64,000 nt of DNA, from positions 709,818 through 773,817 of the forward strand of contig CANMSH010000002.1 of assembly GCA_947500525.1 (NCBI GenBank). Direction: 5' to 3'. Source of the DNA: an uncultured Flavobacteriaceae bacterium (GTDB lineage: Bacteria > Bacteroidota > Bacteroidia > Flavobacteriales > Flavobacteriaceae). Position 1 is the first letter of the stretch. Each line of letters starts with the position of its first letter. The notes under the pieces were generated by a model. It was not told where the DNA came from. It made no database searches and was given only the letters and a program-made list of their open reading frames with translations. Shown in pieces: positions 23,639 to 34,021 of the stretch. The translations under genes were made by a program, and so were the position numbers.

Positions 23639-26560
23639 ATGCAACACCCTGTAACAAAAAAAATTCTACAAGAGCTTTCCAATAAGTTGAATGGGGAGCT
23701 TTTTTTTGATGACTTACACAAAACGCTATATGCTACCGACGCCTCCGTGTATCGTAAAATCCCTTTAGCGGTTGCACTACCAAAAAATATACATGATATC
23801 AAACAACTCATCGCTTTCGCAAATGCTCATACTATAACATTGATACCAAGAGCAGCAGGAACTTCTTTAGCAGGACAATGTGTGGGAGAAGGTATTGTTG
23901 TTGATGTTTCCAAATATTTCACAAAGATTATTGCATTTGATGAAAAGAACAAAACGGTAACCGTAGAACCGGGAGTTATTAGAGACGAATTAAATGTTTT
24001 TCTAAAACCTTACGGTTTGTTTTTCGGACCCAACACCTCAACGAGTAATCGTTGTATGATAGGTGGTATGGTTGGCAACAACTCTTCCGGTACTACCTCC
24101 ATAAAATATGGCGTTACAAGAGATAAAATAATAACATTAGAAGTAATTTTATCTGACGGATCTGAGGCCGTTTTTTCATCGGTATCTTCCGAAGAATTCA
24201 AGCAAAAAAGGTTGTTGCAAAGCTTAGAAGGACGAATTTATAAAACCATACATACCGAATTATCTAAACCCGAAGTTCAAGAAGAAATACATAGAGAATT
24301 TCCAAAAAAAACAATTCATCGTCGTAATACTGGCTATGCCGTAGACACGCTTTTAGATAGTTCAGTTTTTTCTAATTCTACAGAAAACTTAAATATTGCT
24401 AAATTTTTATGTGGAAGTGAAGGTACATTAGCTTTTACCACAGGAATTACATTACAACTAGAAGACTTACCTCCTACTCACAAAATAATTGTTGCTTCTC
24501 ATTTTAACAGTATTCAAGAAAGTCTAGAAGCCGTTTTAGTCGCAATGCGACACAATTTATACACTTGTGAGTTAATGGATAAAACTATCTTAGATTGTAC
24601 CAAAAACAATAGAGAGCAACTTAAGAATCGATTTTTTGTGAATGGTGATCCTGAGGCCATTTTACTGCTAGAAGTGGCTAGTGATTCTATTGAAGAAACT
24701 ACGAAGTTAGCAGATAACTTAATTGAAAATTTACAGCAATTAAATGTTGGATATGCACATCCTAAATTAGTTGGTGATGAAATTAATAAAGCCCTCGAAT
24801 TACGAAAAGCTGGATTAGGATTATTGGGAAATATTGTTGGTGATGCCAAAGCCGTAGCATGTATCGAAGATACGGCAGTAGATTTGCAAGATTTACCCAG
24901 TTACATTGCCGATTTTACGAAAATGATGGATGATTTTGATCAAAAGGCCGTTTATTATGCGCATGCTGGTGCGGGTGAGCTTCATCTTCGTCCTATTCTA
25001 AATTTGAAAGATGGTAAGGACGTGCACCTTTTCAGAAAAATCACAACGGAAACAGCGAAATTGGTAAAAAAATACAACGGCTCATTTAGTGGAGAACATG
25101 GTGATGGTATCGTTAGAGCAGAATTTTTACCTCTCATGATTGGTGAGCATAACTATCAGTTATTAATACGCATTAAAAAAGCATTCGATCCTCATGCTAT
25201 CTTCAATAAAGGTAAAATTGTTGATGCATACCCAATGGATGCTTCGCTACGATATGACATAGACCGCAAAGAACCAGAAGTTGACACTTTATTAGATTTT
25301 TCTGATTCTTTAGGTATTTTAAGAGCTTCCGAAAAGTGCAATGGTTCTGGAGACTGCAGAAAATTACCAAGCGCAGGCGGTACAATGTGTCCAAGTTACA
25401 GGGCGACGCGTGATGAAAAAGATACCACAAGGGCAAGAGCCAATACCTTACGTGAATTTTTAACAACATCGGATAAAGAAAATAAATTCGATCATGCGGA
25501 ACTTAAAGAGGTCTTTGATCTTTGCTTAAGTTGCAAAGCTTGCGCAAGCGAATGCCCTAGTAATGTAGATATTGCCAGTTTTAAGGCAGAATTTTTATAT
25601 CAATACCAAAAAACAAACCCACCTTCGTTTCGAACTAAAATGTTTGCAAACAATGTGAAATACAACAAATTAGGCAGTCGGTTTCCTGGAATAACCAATA
25701 GTATTTTAAATACTTCCCTATCTAAGCACATATTCGGTATCTCTGCGAATAGAAGTGTTCCTAAACTAGCCTCTCAAACACTACGGAAGTGGTTTGAAAA
25801 AAATGAAGCACGATTCAAAAGTTCGTCAACTCATAAGCGTAAAATATATTTGTTTGTTGATGAATTTACCAACTACTATGACGTTAATGTTGGAATTGAC
25901 ACCTTCGAATTACTTCATACATTGGGTTATAGTATAGGCATCGTTGCCCATGAAGAAAGTGGAAGAAGCCATTTATCAAAAGGATTTTTAGATGAAGCGA
26001 AAGAAATAGCAAACGCTAATATTACTATTTTTAAGGACCTCGTTTCGGAAGAAATTCCTCTCATCGGAATTGAACCGTCAGCAATATTATCTTTTAGAGA
26101 TGAATATGTACGATTGGGAGACGATACAAAAGCTGCGAAAGAACTCTCAAAACACACCTTTACAATTGAAGAATTTATAAAAAAAGAAGTAGAAAAAGGA
26201 CATATTAAAAGAGACGCTTTCACTTCACAATCTGCCACAATTAAAATTCATGGTCATTGTCATCAAAAAGCTTTAAGCAGCATTGAACCTACTTTTTCTA
26301 TCCTGAACCTACCAAAAAACTACACCGTAAGCATATTGAATACAGGCTGTTGCGGCATGGCAGGTTCTTTCGGTTATGAAAAAGAACATTATAAAGTAAG
26401 TATGCAGGTTGGTGAAGATACTTTATTCCCTAAAATTCGAAAGTTAAGTTCTAAAACACTTATAGCTGCTCCAGGAACGAGCTGTCGTCATCAAATATTT
26501 GATGGCACTAAGCGCACCGCTGAACATCCGATAAGTATTTTAAGGAAAGCGCTAAAATAA
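23639..26560 (+). CDS. FAD/Fe-S oxidoreductase, D-lactate dehydrogenase-like (GlcD-GlcF fusion)
   Basis: 973 residues. An N-terminal FAD-binding PCMH domain (about 20-260; LIPRAAGTSLAGQ, FFGPNTSTSNRCMIGGMVGN) and FAD-oxidase C domain (about 280-540; HGDGIVRAEFLP) precede a ferredoxin-like region with CNGSGDC (from C567) and CLSCKACASECP (C629, C632, C635, C639), and end in a CCG domain (C904-C905). This is the Dld/YdiJ architecture: oxidation of D-lactate or another 2-hydroxy acid, with electrons passing via Fe-S to quinone at the inner face of the membrane. It follows csaA by 1 nt. Confidence 0.92.
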   Translation: MQHPVTKKILQELSNKLNGELFFDDLHKTLYATDASVYRKIPLAVALPKNIHDIKQLIAFANAHTITLIPRAAGTSLAGQCVGEGIVVDVSKYFTKIIAFDEKNKTVTVEPGVIRDELNVFLKPYGLFFGPNTSTSNRCMIGGMVGNNSSGTTSIKYGVTRDKIITLEVILSDGSEAVFSSVSSEEFKQKRLLQSLEGRIYKTIHTELSKPEVQEEIHREFPKKTIHRRNTGYAVDTLLDSSVFSNSTENLNIAKFLCGSEGTLAFTTGITLQLEDLPPTHKIIVASHFNSIQESLEAVLVAMRHNLYTCELMDKTILDCTKNNREQLKNRFFVNGDPEAILLLEVASDSIEETTKLADNLIENLQQLNVGYAHPKLVGDEINKALELRKAGLGLLGNIVGDAKAVACIEDTAVDLQDLPSYIADFTKMMDDFDQKAVYYAHAGAGELHLRPILNLKDGKDVHLFRKITTETAKLVKKYNGSFSGEHGDGIVRAEFLPLMIGEHNYQLLIRIKKAFDPHAIFNKGKIVDAYPMDASLRYDIDRKEPEVDTLLDFSDSLGILRASEKCNGSGDCRKLPSAGGTMCPSYRATRDEKDTTRARANTLREFLTTSDKENKFDHAELKEVFDLCLSCKACASECPSNVDIASFKAEFLYQYQKTNPPSFRTKMFANNVKYNKLGSRFPGITNSILNTSLSKHIFGISANRSVPKLASQTLRKWFEKNEARFKSSSTHKRKIYLFVDEFTNYYDVNVGIDTFELLHTLGYSIGIVAHEESGRSHLSKGFLDEAKEIANANITIFKDLVSEEIPLIGIEPSAILSFRDEYVRLGDDTKAAKELSKHTFTIEEFIKKEVEKGHIKRDAFTSQSATIKIHGHCHQKALSSIEPTFSILNLPKNYTVSILNTGCCGMAGSFGYEKEHYKVSMQVGEDTLFPKIRKLSSKTLIAAPGTSCRHQIFDGTKRTAEHPISILRKALK

Positions 26561-26749
26561 TCTGTTTCGTTTGAATCATTTAGGAATATTCAGTAAGGCT
26601 TAATTTGACTTTTATCTAGATTTTTTTTTGGACCGTGATAAGGCGGAGGTTTCAGACTATTTATAAAACATCCTAAGATTCTCATATTTAAATGACCAAA
26701 ATGTTTCGTACTTTTAAAGTCAACTAATTCTATTCAAATACCAAACCTT

Positions 26750-28192
26750 ATGAAAACAAAACATCTCACGTTGTTATTATGCTTATTATTCAGTTTTTCT
26801 TTAAGCGCTCAAAAGAGAAAGATCTCGAAAAATAAATCAGCGATATTAGCCTCAACAAATAAGCACAAAGACGAATTAATTAAAATTTCTGATAAAATTT
26901 GGGCGAGTGCCGAAACTGCTTTCGAAGAGTATAACTCTTCTGAAATTCTTGCTAGTTATGCCGAAAAGAATGGGTTCACAGTAGAACGCGGGGTGGCAGG
27001 TATGCCCACGGCATTTGTTGCAACTTATGGTTCTGGAAAGCCCGTGATTAGTGTTTTAGGTGAGTTTGATGCTTTGCCTGGTATTTCTCAAAAAGCGCAG
27101 CCAACGAAAGAAGCGCTGAACGAAGGCGCAGGTGGTCATGGATGCGGTCATAATCTATTTGGAACTGGTAGTCTTGGCGCAGCTATTGCGATAAAAGAAT
27201 TAATTGAAAAGGGTAAATTAAAAGGTACCATCAAATTTATGGGAACACCATCTGAAGAAAAATTCTTTGGAAAAATATGGATGGTTCGCGAAGGTATTTG
27301 GGATGATGTAGATGTTAATATCAGTTGGCATCCATCGGCCTCAACAAAAGCAGACGTGCAGAGTTCATTAGCCTTGGTGGATTTTAAAATTGAATTTTTC
27401 GGACAAGCGGCGCACGCCTCTGCAGATCCATGGAATGGCAGAAGTGCTTCAGATGCTCTAGAATTGTATACTCAAGGTATAAATTACTATCGTGAGCATG
27501 TAAAGCCAACCGTACGTATGCATTATCATATTCAAGATGGTGGACAAGTAGTGAATGTAGTACCTGATTATTCTCGTTTATGGATGCGTGTGCGTGATAC
27601 CAAGCGTGAAGGTATGATGCCTGTGTATGAGCGCGTACAAAAAATGGCAGAAGGAGCTGCAATTTTAGCAAATGTTGACTATAAAGTTTCTCTTATTTCT
27701 GGAATTTATGAGGTCTTAGTAAATCGGGCAGGTGGAGAAATTATGCAAAAGAATTTAGAAATCCTAGGGCCTATAAATTACACTCCCGAAGAAATTGCTT
27801 TTGGTAAAAAAATACAAGAAGTCACCAATAAAAAACAAGTAGGAATGGATAGTGCTATCAACCCTCTAGAAGCAACCAAAGAACATCCTGGTGGTGGCTC
27901 TACCGATGTTGGTGATGTGAGTTGGAACGTAGCAAACATCAACTTAATCGTTACTACGGCACCTAAAGATACACCTTGGCACTCGTGGGCTGTTGTAGCT
28001 TGTGGTGGTATGAGTATTGGTCACAAAGGAATGCTATATGCGTCAAATGCTATGGCAATGACAATGGTTGACCTTTTTGAAAATCCTAAACTTGTAGCCA
28101 AAGTAAAAGCAGAATATAAAGAAAGAAAGGGTGATACCGTATATAAAGCGATAGTACCAGACGGCCCACCTCCTATTCCTGTGAAAAAATAA
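26750..28192 (+). CDS. Exported M20 family amidohydrolase (AbgB-like)
   Basis: 480 residues. A clear signal peptide (LTLLLCLLFSFSLSAQ) is followed by the M20D fold: GEFDALPGISQ with GGHGCGHNLFG for metal binding, TPSEEKFFGK for the catalytic glutamate, and HPGGGSTDVGDVSWNV near the C-terminus. AbgB cleaves p-aminobenzoyl-glutamate in the cytoplasm; this copy is exported, so a peptide or N-acyl substrate in the periplasm is more likely. It is followed at 3 nt by small membrane-protein genes. Confidence 0.92.
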   Translation: MKTKHLTLLLCLLFSFSLSAQKRKISKNKSAILASTNKHKDELIKISDKIWASAETAFEEYNSSEILASYAEKNGFTVERGVAGMPTAFVATYGSGKPVISVLGEFDALPGISQKAQPTKEALNEGAGGHGCGHNLFGTGSLGAAIAIKELIEKGKLKGTIKFMGTPSEEKFFGKIWMVREGIWDDVDVNISWHPSASTKADVQSSLALVDFKIEFFGQAAHASADPWNGRSASDALELYTQGINYYREHVKPTVRMHYHIQDGGQVVNVVPDYSRLWMRVRDTKREGMMPVYERVQKMAEGAAILANVDYKVSLISGIYEVLVNRAGGEIMQKNLEILGPINYTPEEIAFGKKIQEVTNKKQVGMDSAINPLEATKEHPGGGSTDVGDVSWNVANINLIVTTAPKDTPWHSWAVVACGGMSIGHKGMLYASNAMAMTMVDLFENPKLVAKVKAEYKERKGDTVYKAIVPDGPPPIPVKK

Positions 28193-28195
28193 GGT

Positions 28196-28555
28196 ATGTT
28201 AAAAAAATGGAAATCTCTAGCTTACACTACTAAATTTTCGATTATTGCATTTCTCTTAACAAGTGTATTAGGATTGTTTAGTATGGGTTTGTTAGGAATG
28301 CTGTTATACTATCTAGTGTCATTTTTATTTTCGGCTTACCCTGGGTTGAATGATTGGAGAGGTGATTGGGTTTGGGGAGCTACTATTACAGTTGGTATGT
28401 TATGGAGCTTTGGATTTCTTTTTGGAGGTCTTTCGTGGCATTATTTACGTAAATTAATAAATTCTGTTCTTCTATTAAGAATTTTCTACGGTGGTATTCT
28501 TTGGTTATGGGCAGCTGCATTATGGTATATTGTGATTTCGAAGAATTTAAATTAA
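28196..28555 (+). CDS. Small membrane protein, unknown
   Basis: 119 residues with four predicted membrane helices (FSIIAFLLTSVLGLFSMGLL, LLYYLVSFLF, WGATITVGMLWSFGFLFGGL, ILWLWAAALWYIVI). No family recognised. It starts 3 nt after the M20 gene and is followed by two more co-directional genes, so it is part of that operon. Confidence 0.7.
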   Translation: MLKKWKSLAYTTKFSIIAFLLTSVLGLFSMGLLGMLLYYLVSFLFSAYPGLNDWRGDWVWGATITVGMLWSFGFLFGGLSWHYLRKLINSVLLLRIFYGGILWLWAAALWYIVISKNLN

Positions 28556-28564
28556 AAAAATATT

Positions 28565-28732
28565 ATGAACAACAATAAGGTATTAAGATTCTCTGCAATT
28601 GCTCTATTTTTATTAGGTATTGCAATGATTTATATTGGTGGATTTCATGCTCCGAAAGTAATGCTCCCACCTATTATTACGGGTGTTGGTTTTTTTATTA
28701 TCGCTTGGGCTCTTAAAGCTTTACGGAACTAA
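28565..28732 (+). CDS. Very small two-helix membrane protein
   Basis: 55 residues. ATG at 28565, TAA at 28730-28732. Two hydrophobic helices (FSAIALFLLGIAMIYIGGF and PPIITGVGFFIIAWALKAL) are joined by a short HAPKVML linker. The spacing (9 nt after the previous gene, 3 nt before the thioesterase) and unbroken frame support it as real. The pattern of a small hydrophobic protein with a GGFHAPK linker is found in Bacteroidota without an assigned role. Confidence 0.7.
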   Translation: MNNNKVLRFSAIALFLLGIAMIYIGGFHAPKVMLPPIITGVGFFIIAWALKALRN

Positions 28733-28735
28733 AAT

Positions 28736-29158
28736 ATGTCTACAGCACCAAAAAAAGGATTTGAACCCTTATTTCGTACGAGCCCGTTTTTAGATTATAA
28801 TGGACCGTTTTATCAGAAAAAATCTTCGCCTCAACTAATTGTAGGTCTTCGCATACTTGAGAAACATGTTAATGGTAGAGGCTATGCACATGCTGGGATT
28901 TTGATGACCTTATCAGATATTGCTACTGGATACTGCACTGCTTTCTCAGAACAATCTCCATTAAATATCGTCACAACAAGTTTATCTACCAATTTTTTAC
29001 AGTCGGTGAAATTAGGTGATTGGCTAGAAGCACATGTTAGTATTATCAAAAAAGGAAAACGTTTGGTTAACGCAACATGTCAAATTTTAAAAGATGAAGA
29101 TTTGGTTGTGCAATCAAATGCTTCGTATCGTGTTATTAAGGGTGAATCAACCCCTTAG
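28736..29158 (+). CDS. PaaI-type hotdog-fold thioesterase
   Basis: 140 residues. Hotdog fold with NGRGYAHAGILMTLSDIATG (helix entry and catalytic Asp) and VTTSLSTNFLQSVKLGDWLE, the PaaI thioesterase pattern. It would hydrolyse an acyl- or aryl-CoA thioester in the cytoplasm. It is the last gene of the M20/small-membrane-protein run, and its stop abuts the stop of the convergent DUF6122 gene. Confidence 0.9.
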   Translation: MSTAPKKGFEPLFRTSPFLDYNGPFYQKKSSPQLIVGLRILEKHVNGRGYAHAGILMTLSDIATGYCTAFSEQSPLNIVTTSLSTNFLQSVKLGDWLEAHVSIIKKGKRLVNATCQILKDEDLVVQSNASYRVIKGESTP

Positions 29159-30087
<929 letters not shown>

Positions 30088-30136
30088 TATTTTGTTTAAA
30101 ATTATAAAAGCGTAAAATTACTTAATACTAAAGTTA

Positions 30137-31747
30137 CTAAGCATTTTTACGTTTTTTATAAGCACTATAACCAAACCACAGTACTAAAAAACCTAAGAAA
30201 TAATAAAGATAAGAAACACGCTCTCCACTTCCTGAAACCGTAGTGAACATGCGGTCCCAACGAATTTTATTGATGCCTTTGGCATTCGTTTCCCAACTTA
30301 ACCAAATAAATACGGGTTTTCCAACAACATGATCAAAAGGTACATATCCCCAATAGCGTGCATCTAAAGAGTTTTGACGGTTATCTCCCATCATCCAATA
30401 GTAGTCTTGTTTAAAAGTATAGCTATCTACTTGCTTTCCATTAATAAAAATTTCATCTCCGTTAGCAATTAAATCATTTCGTTCATATTCAGAGATCAAA
30501 CGTTTATAAAATGGCAACGTCTCCTGAGTTAACTTTACAGTCGCTCCCTTTTTAGGAATATAGAGTGGTCCATAATTGTCATTATTCCAACCTAAATTCG
30601 CACTTCTAGGAAACACATCTCCAGGCGTACCTTTAGGTTGTAGTTGCTTCGTAACACTTTTTACTGCAGGGTTTTTCGCAATCCTTGCGGCTTCTTCATC
30701 TGTAAGGGTCAAATAATAATTACCATTTTGCATCTGCCCTCCTTCTCTAACACCATACCGATTTACTAGTGAAGCATTATTAATAGATTTCCCTTCTGTA
30801 TCGACAATAAAATTGTATTGTGTTCTCGCTCTTCCTGGTAATTTAGAACGTTTTCCATTTATATAAACATATCCATCAATTATTTGCATGGTATCACCAG
30901 CTACCGCCACGCATCGCTTCACTAAATTGGTTTTCTTATCAATGGGCTTGTAATAATTTCTGTCAGGATGAAAATCGTTCATATCCTTCAAGGTATCGGC
31001 CGGTTGATTAAATACAACAATATCATTCCGTTTTATTTTTTGAAAACCGGGTAATCTCATGTACGGTAATTGGAACTTGTTCCAAAAAGAGGTCTTTTTT
31101 TCAGAAACATCATCATCGAAAATATAAGATTTGAATTTGCTCGTTAGTTTTTTATCAGTAAATGGCACAGGTATAGCTGGTATTGTATCATGAACCATGG
31201 GCGCAGCAACGGTAGTCATAGGTACTCTAGCCCCATAATGAAATTTACTCACCAGTAAAAAATCACCTATATATAAAGATTTTTCTAAGGAAGAAGATGG
31301 AATGGTATATGGTTGCATAAAATAGGTATGCACTAATGTAGCTGCAATTATAGCAAAAGCAATAGAACTTACCCATTCTCCTAAATTCGATTGAGGTTTA
31401 AGACTTCGGTCCTCTATATAAGTAGCATTCGTAGCATAATTTATATAAAAAAGGTAAAACCCAAGAGTGACAATGACTAAGAAACTATCCAATCTTTTTG
31501 TAAAACCAAAACTTCGAATTGTTTCTATCCAAATGACTGGAAACATCAATAAGTTAATAATTGGTAAAAATAGTAACACAGTCCACCACTTAGGTCTATT
31601 GATAATTTTCATTAATACAATGGCATTGTACACCGGTACAATTGCTTCCCAAGCTTGTCTTCCTGCTTTGACATATAATTTCCATGTACCCAAAAAATGA
31701 ATCACCTGAATGACTAAGAAAACTAATAACCAACCTGTTAATGTCAT
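30137..31747 (-). CDS. lepB: Signal peptidase I
   Basis: 536 residues, much longer than E. coli LepB. N-terminal membrane helices (about 5-20, 55-75, 88-104, 125-143) precede the catalytic region: Ser153 in IPSSSLEKSL, Lys277 in LVKRCVAVAGDTM and the conserved MMGDNRQNSLDARYWG box near the end. It cleaves Sec signal peptides at the periplasmic face. A long insert between the Lys and GDN boxes (about 300-430) and a C-terminal helix (LYYFLGFLVLWFGYSAY) are the usual Bacteroidota form. It lies 70 nt downstream of dapB. Confidence 0.94.
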   Translation of the reverse strand: MTLTGWLLVFLVIQVIHFLGTWKLYVKAGRQAWEAIVPVYNAIVLMKIINRPKWWTVLLFLPIINLLMFPVIWIETIRSFGFTKRLDSFLVIVTLGFYLFYINYATNATYIEDRSLKPQSNLGEWVSSIAFAIIAATLVHTYFMQPYTIPSSSLEKSLYIGDFLLVSKFHYGARVPMTTVAAPMVHDTIPAIPVPFTDKKLTSKFKSYIFDDDVSEKKTSFWNKFQLPYMRLPGFQKIKRNDIVVFNQPADTLKDMNDFHPDRNYYKPIDKKTNLVKRCVAVAGDTMQIIDGYVYINGKRSKLPGRARTQYNFIVDTEGKSINNASLVNRYGVREGGQMQNGNYYLTLTDEEAARIAKNPAVKSVTKQLQPKGTPGDVFPRSANLGWNNDNYGPLYIPKKGATVKLTQETLPFYKRLISEYERNDLIANGDEIFINGKQVDSYTFKQDYYWMMGDNRQNSLDARYWGYVPFDHVVGKPVFIWLSWETNAKGINKIRWDRMFTTVSGSGERVSYLYYFLGFLVLWFGYSAYKKRKNA

Positions 31748-31817
31748 ATCTAAACTTTAAAATTTCTTTTTAAATCGTAACTAGCTCAAGTATTCTTCTA
31801 AATCACGACTTCTCTAA

Positions 31818-32519
31818 TTATAACCCGAGTACATCTTTCATGCTGTATACTCCTTTTTTATTCTGTATCCATTCTGCAGCAATAATCGCCCCTAGAGCAA
31901 ATCCATCTCTATTTTTTGCTGTATGTTTTATTTCTATGTCATCAACCATAGAATCATAGGTGATGGTATGCGTTCCTGGTACTTTATCTATTCGTTTCGC
32001 TACAATAGGTATTTCATCTTCATTATTTGTTACATCTAAGGCCCAACTATCTTTTGAAGAGTTATCTATAATTCCCTCTGCCAAACTAATAGCCGTGCCA
32101 CTAGGTGCATCTAACTTTTGAGTGTGATGTATTTCTTCTAAATGCACATTATATTCTTTAAAACGAGCCATCATTTTAGCCAATTGTGCATTCAATTCAA
32201 AAAATAAATTCACACCTAAACTGTAATTAGAGGCGTAAATAAACGCTCCATTTTCTTTGAGGCAATTTTTCTTAGCCTCATCAAATTTATCTAACCAACC
32301 AGTTGTACCTGAAATAATTGGAATGTTTAATTTAAAACATTTATTTATATTATTAAAAGCTTCTGAAGGAATACTAAAGTCAATAGCAGCGTCTGCAGCC
32401 TCAAGACCTCCTTCTTTCGTTTCCTTATCAATTTTAGCCACGATTTCATGTCCTCTTTCTAAAGCCAATCTTTCTATGGTTTTACCCATTTTCCCGTAAC
32501 CAAACAATGCTATCTTCAT
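31818..32519 (-). CDS. dapB: 4-hydroxy-tetrahydrodipicolinate reductase
   Basis: 233 residues. NAD(P)-binding FGYGKMGKTIE at the N-terminus, SGTTGWLDKF in the middle and the catalytic/substrate motif EIHHTQKLDAPSGTA. It reduces the cyclic intermediate of the diaminopimelate pathway, giving lysine and the peptidoglycan cross-link residue. Gaps of 3 nt to the DUF5683 gene and about 70 nt to lepB place it in the parAB operon. Confidence 0.96.
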   Translation of the reverse strand: MKIALFGYGKMGKTIERLALERGHEIVAKIDKETKEGGLEAADAAIDFSIPSEAFNNINKCFKLNIPIISGTTGWLDKFDEAKKNCLKENGAFIYASNYSLGVNLFFELNAQLAKMMARFKEYNVHLEEIHHTQKLDAPSGTAISLAEGIIDNSSKDSWALDVTNNEDEIPIVAKRIDKVPGTHTITYDSMVDDIEIKHTAKNRDGFALGAIIAAEWIQNKKGVYSMKDVLGL

Positions 32520-32522
32520 CTG

Positions 32523-33116
32523 TTAAAAATTAAAATTTAGTGTAAACCCCATCATAGGTCTATTGGTATAAGTTTCGGTAAACATTGAGGGCCTCAAAGA
32601 CAAGTTTTTGTCTAAAGCTTTATCTGGTAAATGTGCATCTACATTTGCTTCCAAAATATTCAGGGCATACAAGCCAATAGTAATAAAAAGTGATAAATCT
32701 CTATTCTTCTTAAGGACTTCTTGTGCTCTTACCAATCCGTCATCGTTTACCAGAGCCACTCCTTCACTATTGGTAAATTCATCAGGCAATCCGGCTCTTC
32801 TTCTTTTAAAGGCCGTGCGATACCGTTTAAATTCCTTATCGTTATCAACATAAAAGTAGACTCCTGTGCCAACTGCCGCCCATACAATAGGAACTTTCCA
32901 ATATTTCTTATTGTACATTTGTCCTAGACCAGGTAAAACAGCCGAGTAAAAAGCAGCCCTAGAGGGTGATAATGGGTCTATACCCTTAAAACTGGTAATT
33001 TTTCGTTGTGTTCTAACCGTAGAATCTTTTTCTACTATCAATTCATCTTCTTGCCCACTAACAATTGTAGTAAACATCAAACAAAACAGCACAATGTACA
33101 GCTTCCTTGTATGCAT
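32523..33116 (-). CDS. DUF5683 protein
   Basis: 197 residues. Signal peptide (LYIVLFCLMFTTIVSG), then the DUF5683 core SPSRAAFYSAVLPGLGQMYN and KKYWKVPIVWAAVG, ending in a short beta strand MMGFTLNFNF. This family sits between parB and dapB in many Flavobacteriia; its function is unknown. Gaps of 2 and 3 nt to its neighbours show cotranscription. Confidence 0.9.
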   Translation of the reverse strand: MHTRKLYIVLFCLMFTTIVSGQEDELIVEKDSTVRTQRKITSFKGIDPLSPSRAAFYSAVLPGLGQMYNKKYWKVPIVWAAVGTGVYFYVDNDKEFKRYRTAFKRRRAGLPDEFTNSEGVALVNDDGLVRAQEVLKKNRDLSLFITIGLYALNILEANVDAHLPDKALDKNLSLRPSMFTETYTNRPMMGFTLNFNF

Positions 33117-33118
33117 TA

Positions 33119-34021
33119 TTACTGCAATAGCTTAATGATTCTATTAAAATCTTCTTCTGAATGAAAAGGGATGGTGATTTTACCCTTGTCTTTACCTGCC
33201 AACTTTATCGCTACTTTATGTCCAAAAAAATCACTTATATCTTTAATTCCATTGCGAACATATGAAGGTACCTCTTCTTTCGCTTTTATTGAAGTGCCAA
33301 CCTCCAACGGTTTGTCTTCTCTAAGAGACTTTACCAATTCTTCAGTTTGACGAACAGATAATTTATCGCGAATTATTTTCTCATAGATATCTAACTGAAT
33401 ATCTTGATTTTCAATCGTAATCAAAGCTCTTCCATGCCCCATGCTTAAAAAGCCATCGCGCATTCCTGTTTGCACAATAGGGTCTAGTTTTAACAGGCGT
33501 AGATAATTCGTTACGGTTGATCTATTTTTTCCAACACGGGTACTTAATTGTTCTTGTGTAAGTTGTATCTCATCAATTAAACGTTGATAAGAAAGTGCTA
33601 CTTCTATTGGGTCTAAATCTTGTCGCTGAATGTTTTCAACCAATGCCATTTCGAGCATTTCTTGATCATTCGCCAATCTTATATATGCCGGTATTGTAGT
33701 TAAACCAATTAATTTCGACGCTCTAAAACGACGCTCTCCAGAAACCAATTGAAATTTATTAGAGCCTAATTTACGCACTGTAATAGGCTGAATAACCCCT
33801 AATTCTTGTATTGAACTTGCAAGTTCTCTTAAGGCTTCTTCATTGAAATAAGTTCTTGGTTGAAATGGATTTACTTCAATCTTATGAATCTCTACCTCAA
33901 CAATACTACCAACAACCTTATCGGCATTCTTATCTTGAATAGAGTTGATATCGTCAACAGAATCTTTTAATAAAGCAGATAATCCTCTACCTAACGCTTG
34001 CTTTTTTACTGCTTTGGCCAT
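33119..34021 (-). CDS. parB: Chromosome partitioning protein ParB
   Basis: 300 residues. N-terminal GRGLSALL (ParA-stimulating peptide), CTPase box with SGERRFRA near residue 100, helix-turn-helix (RVGKNRSTVTNYLRLLKLDP) and a C-terminal dimer domain (KIAIKLAGKDKGKITIPF-like). ParB loads on parS sites near oriC and acts with ParA to segregate origins. The start overlaps the parA end by 35 bp. Confidence 0.96.
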   Translation of the reverse strand: MAKAVKKQALGRGLSALLKDSVDDINSIQDKNADKVVGSIVEVEIHKIEVNPFQPRTYFNEEALRELASSIQELGVIQPITVRKLGSNKFQLVSGERRFRASKLIGLTTIPAYIRLANDQEMLEMALVENIQRQDLDPIEVALSYQRLIDEIQLTQEQLSTRVGKNRSTVTNYLRLLKLDPIVQTGMRDGFLSMGHGRALITIENQDIQLDIYEKIIRDKLSVRQTEELVKSLREDKPLEVGTSIKAKEEVPSYVRNGIKDISDFFGHKVAIKLAGKDKGKITIPFHSEEDFNRIIKLLQ

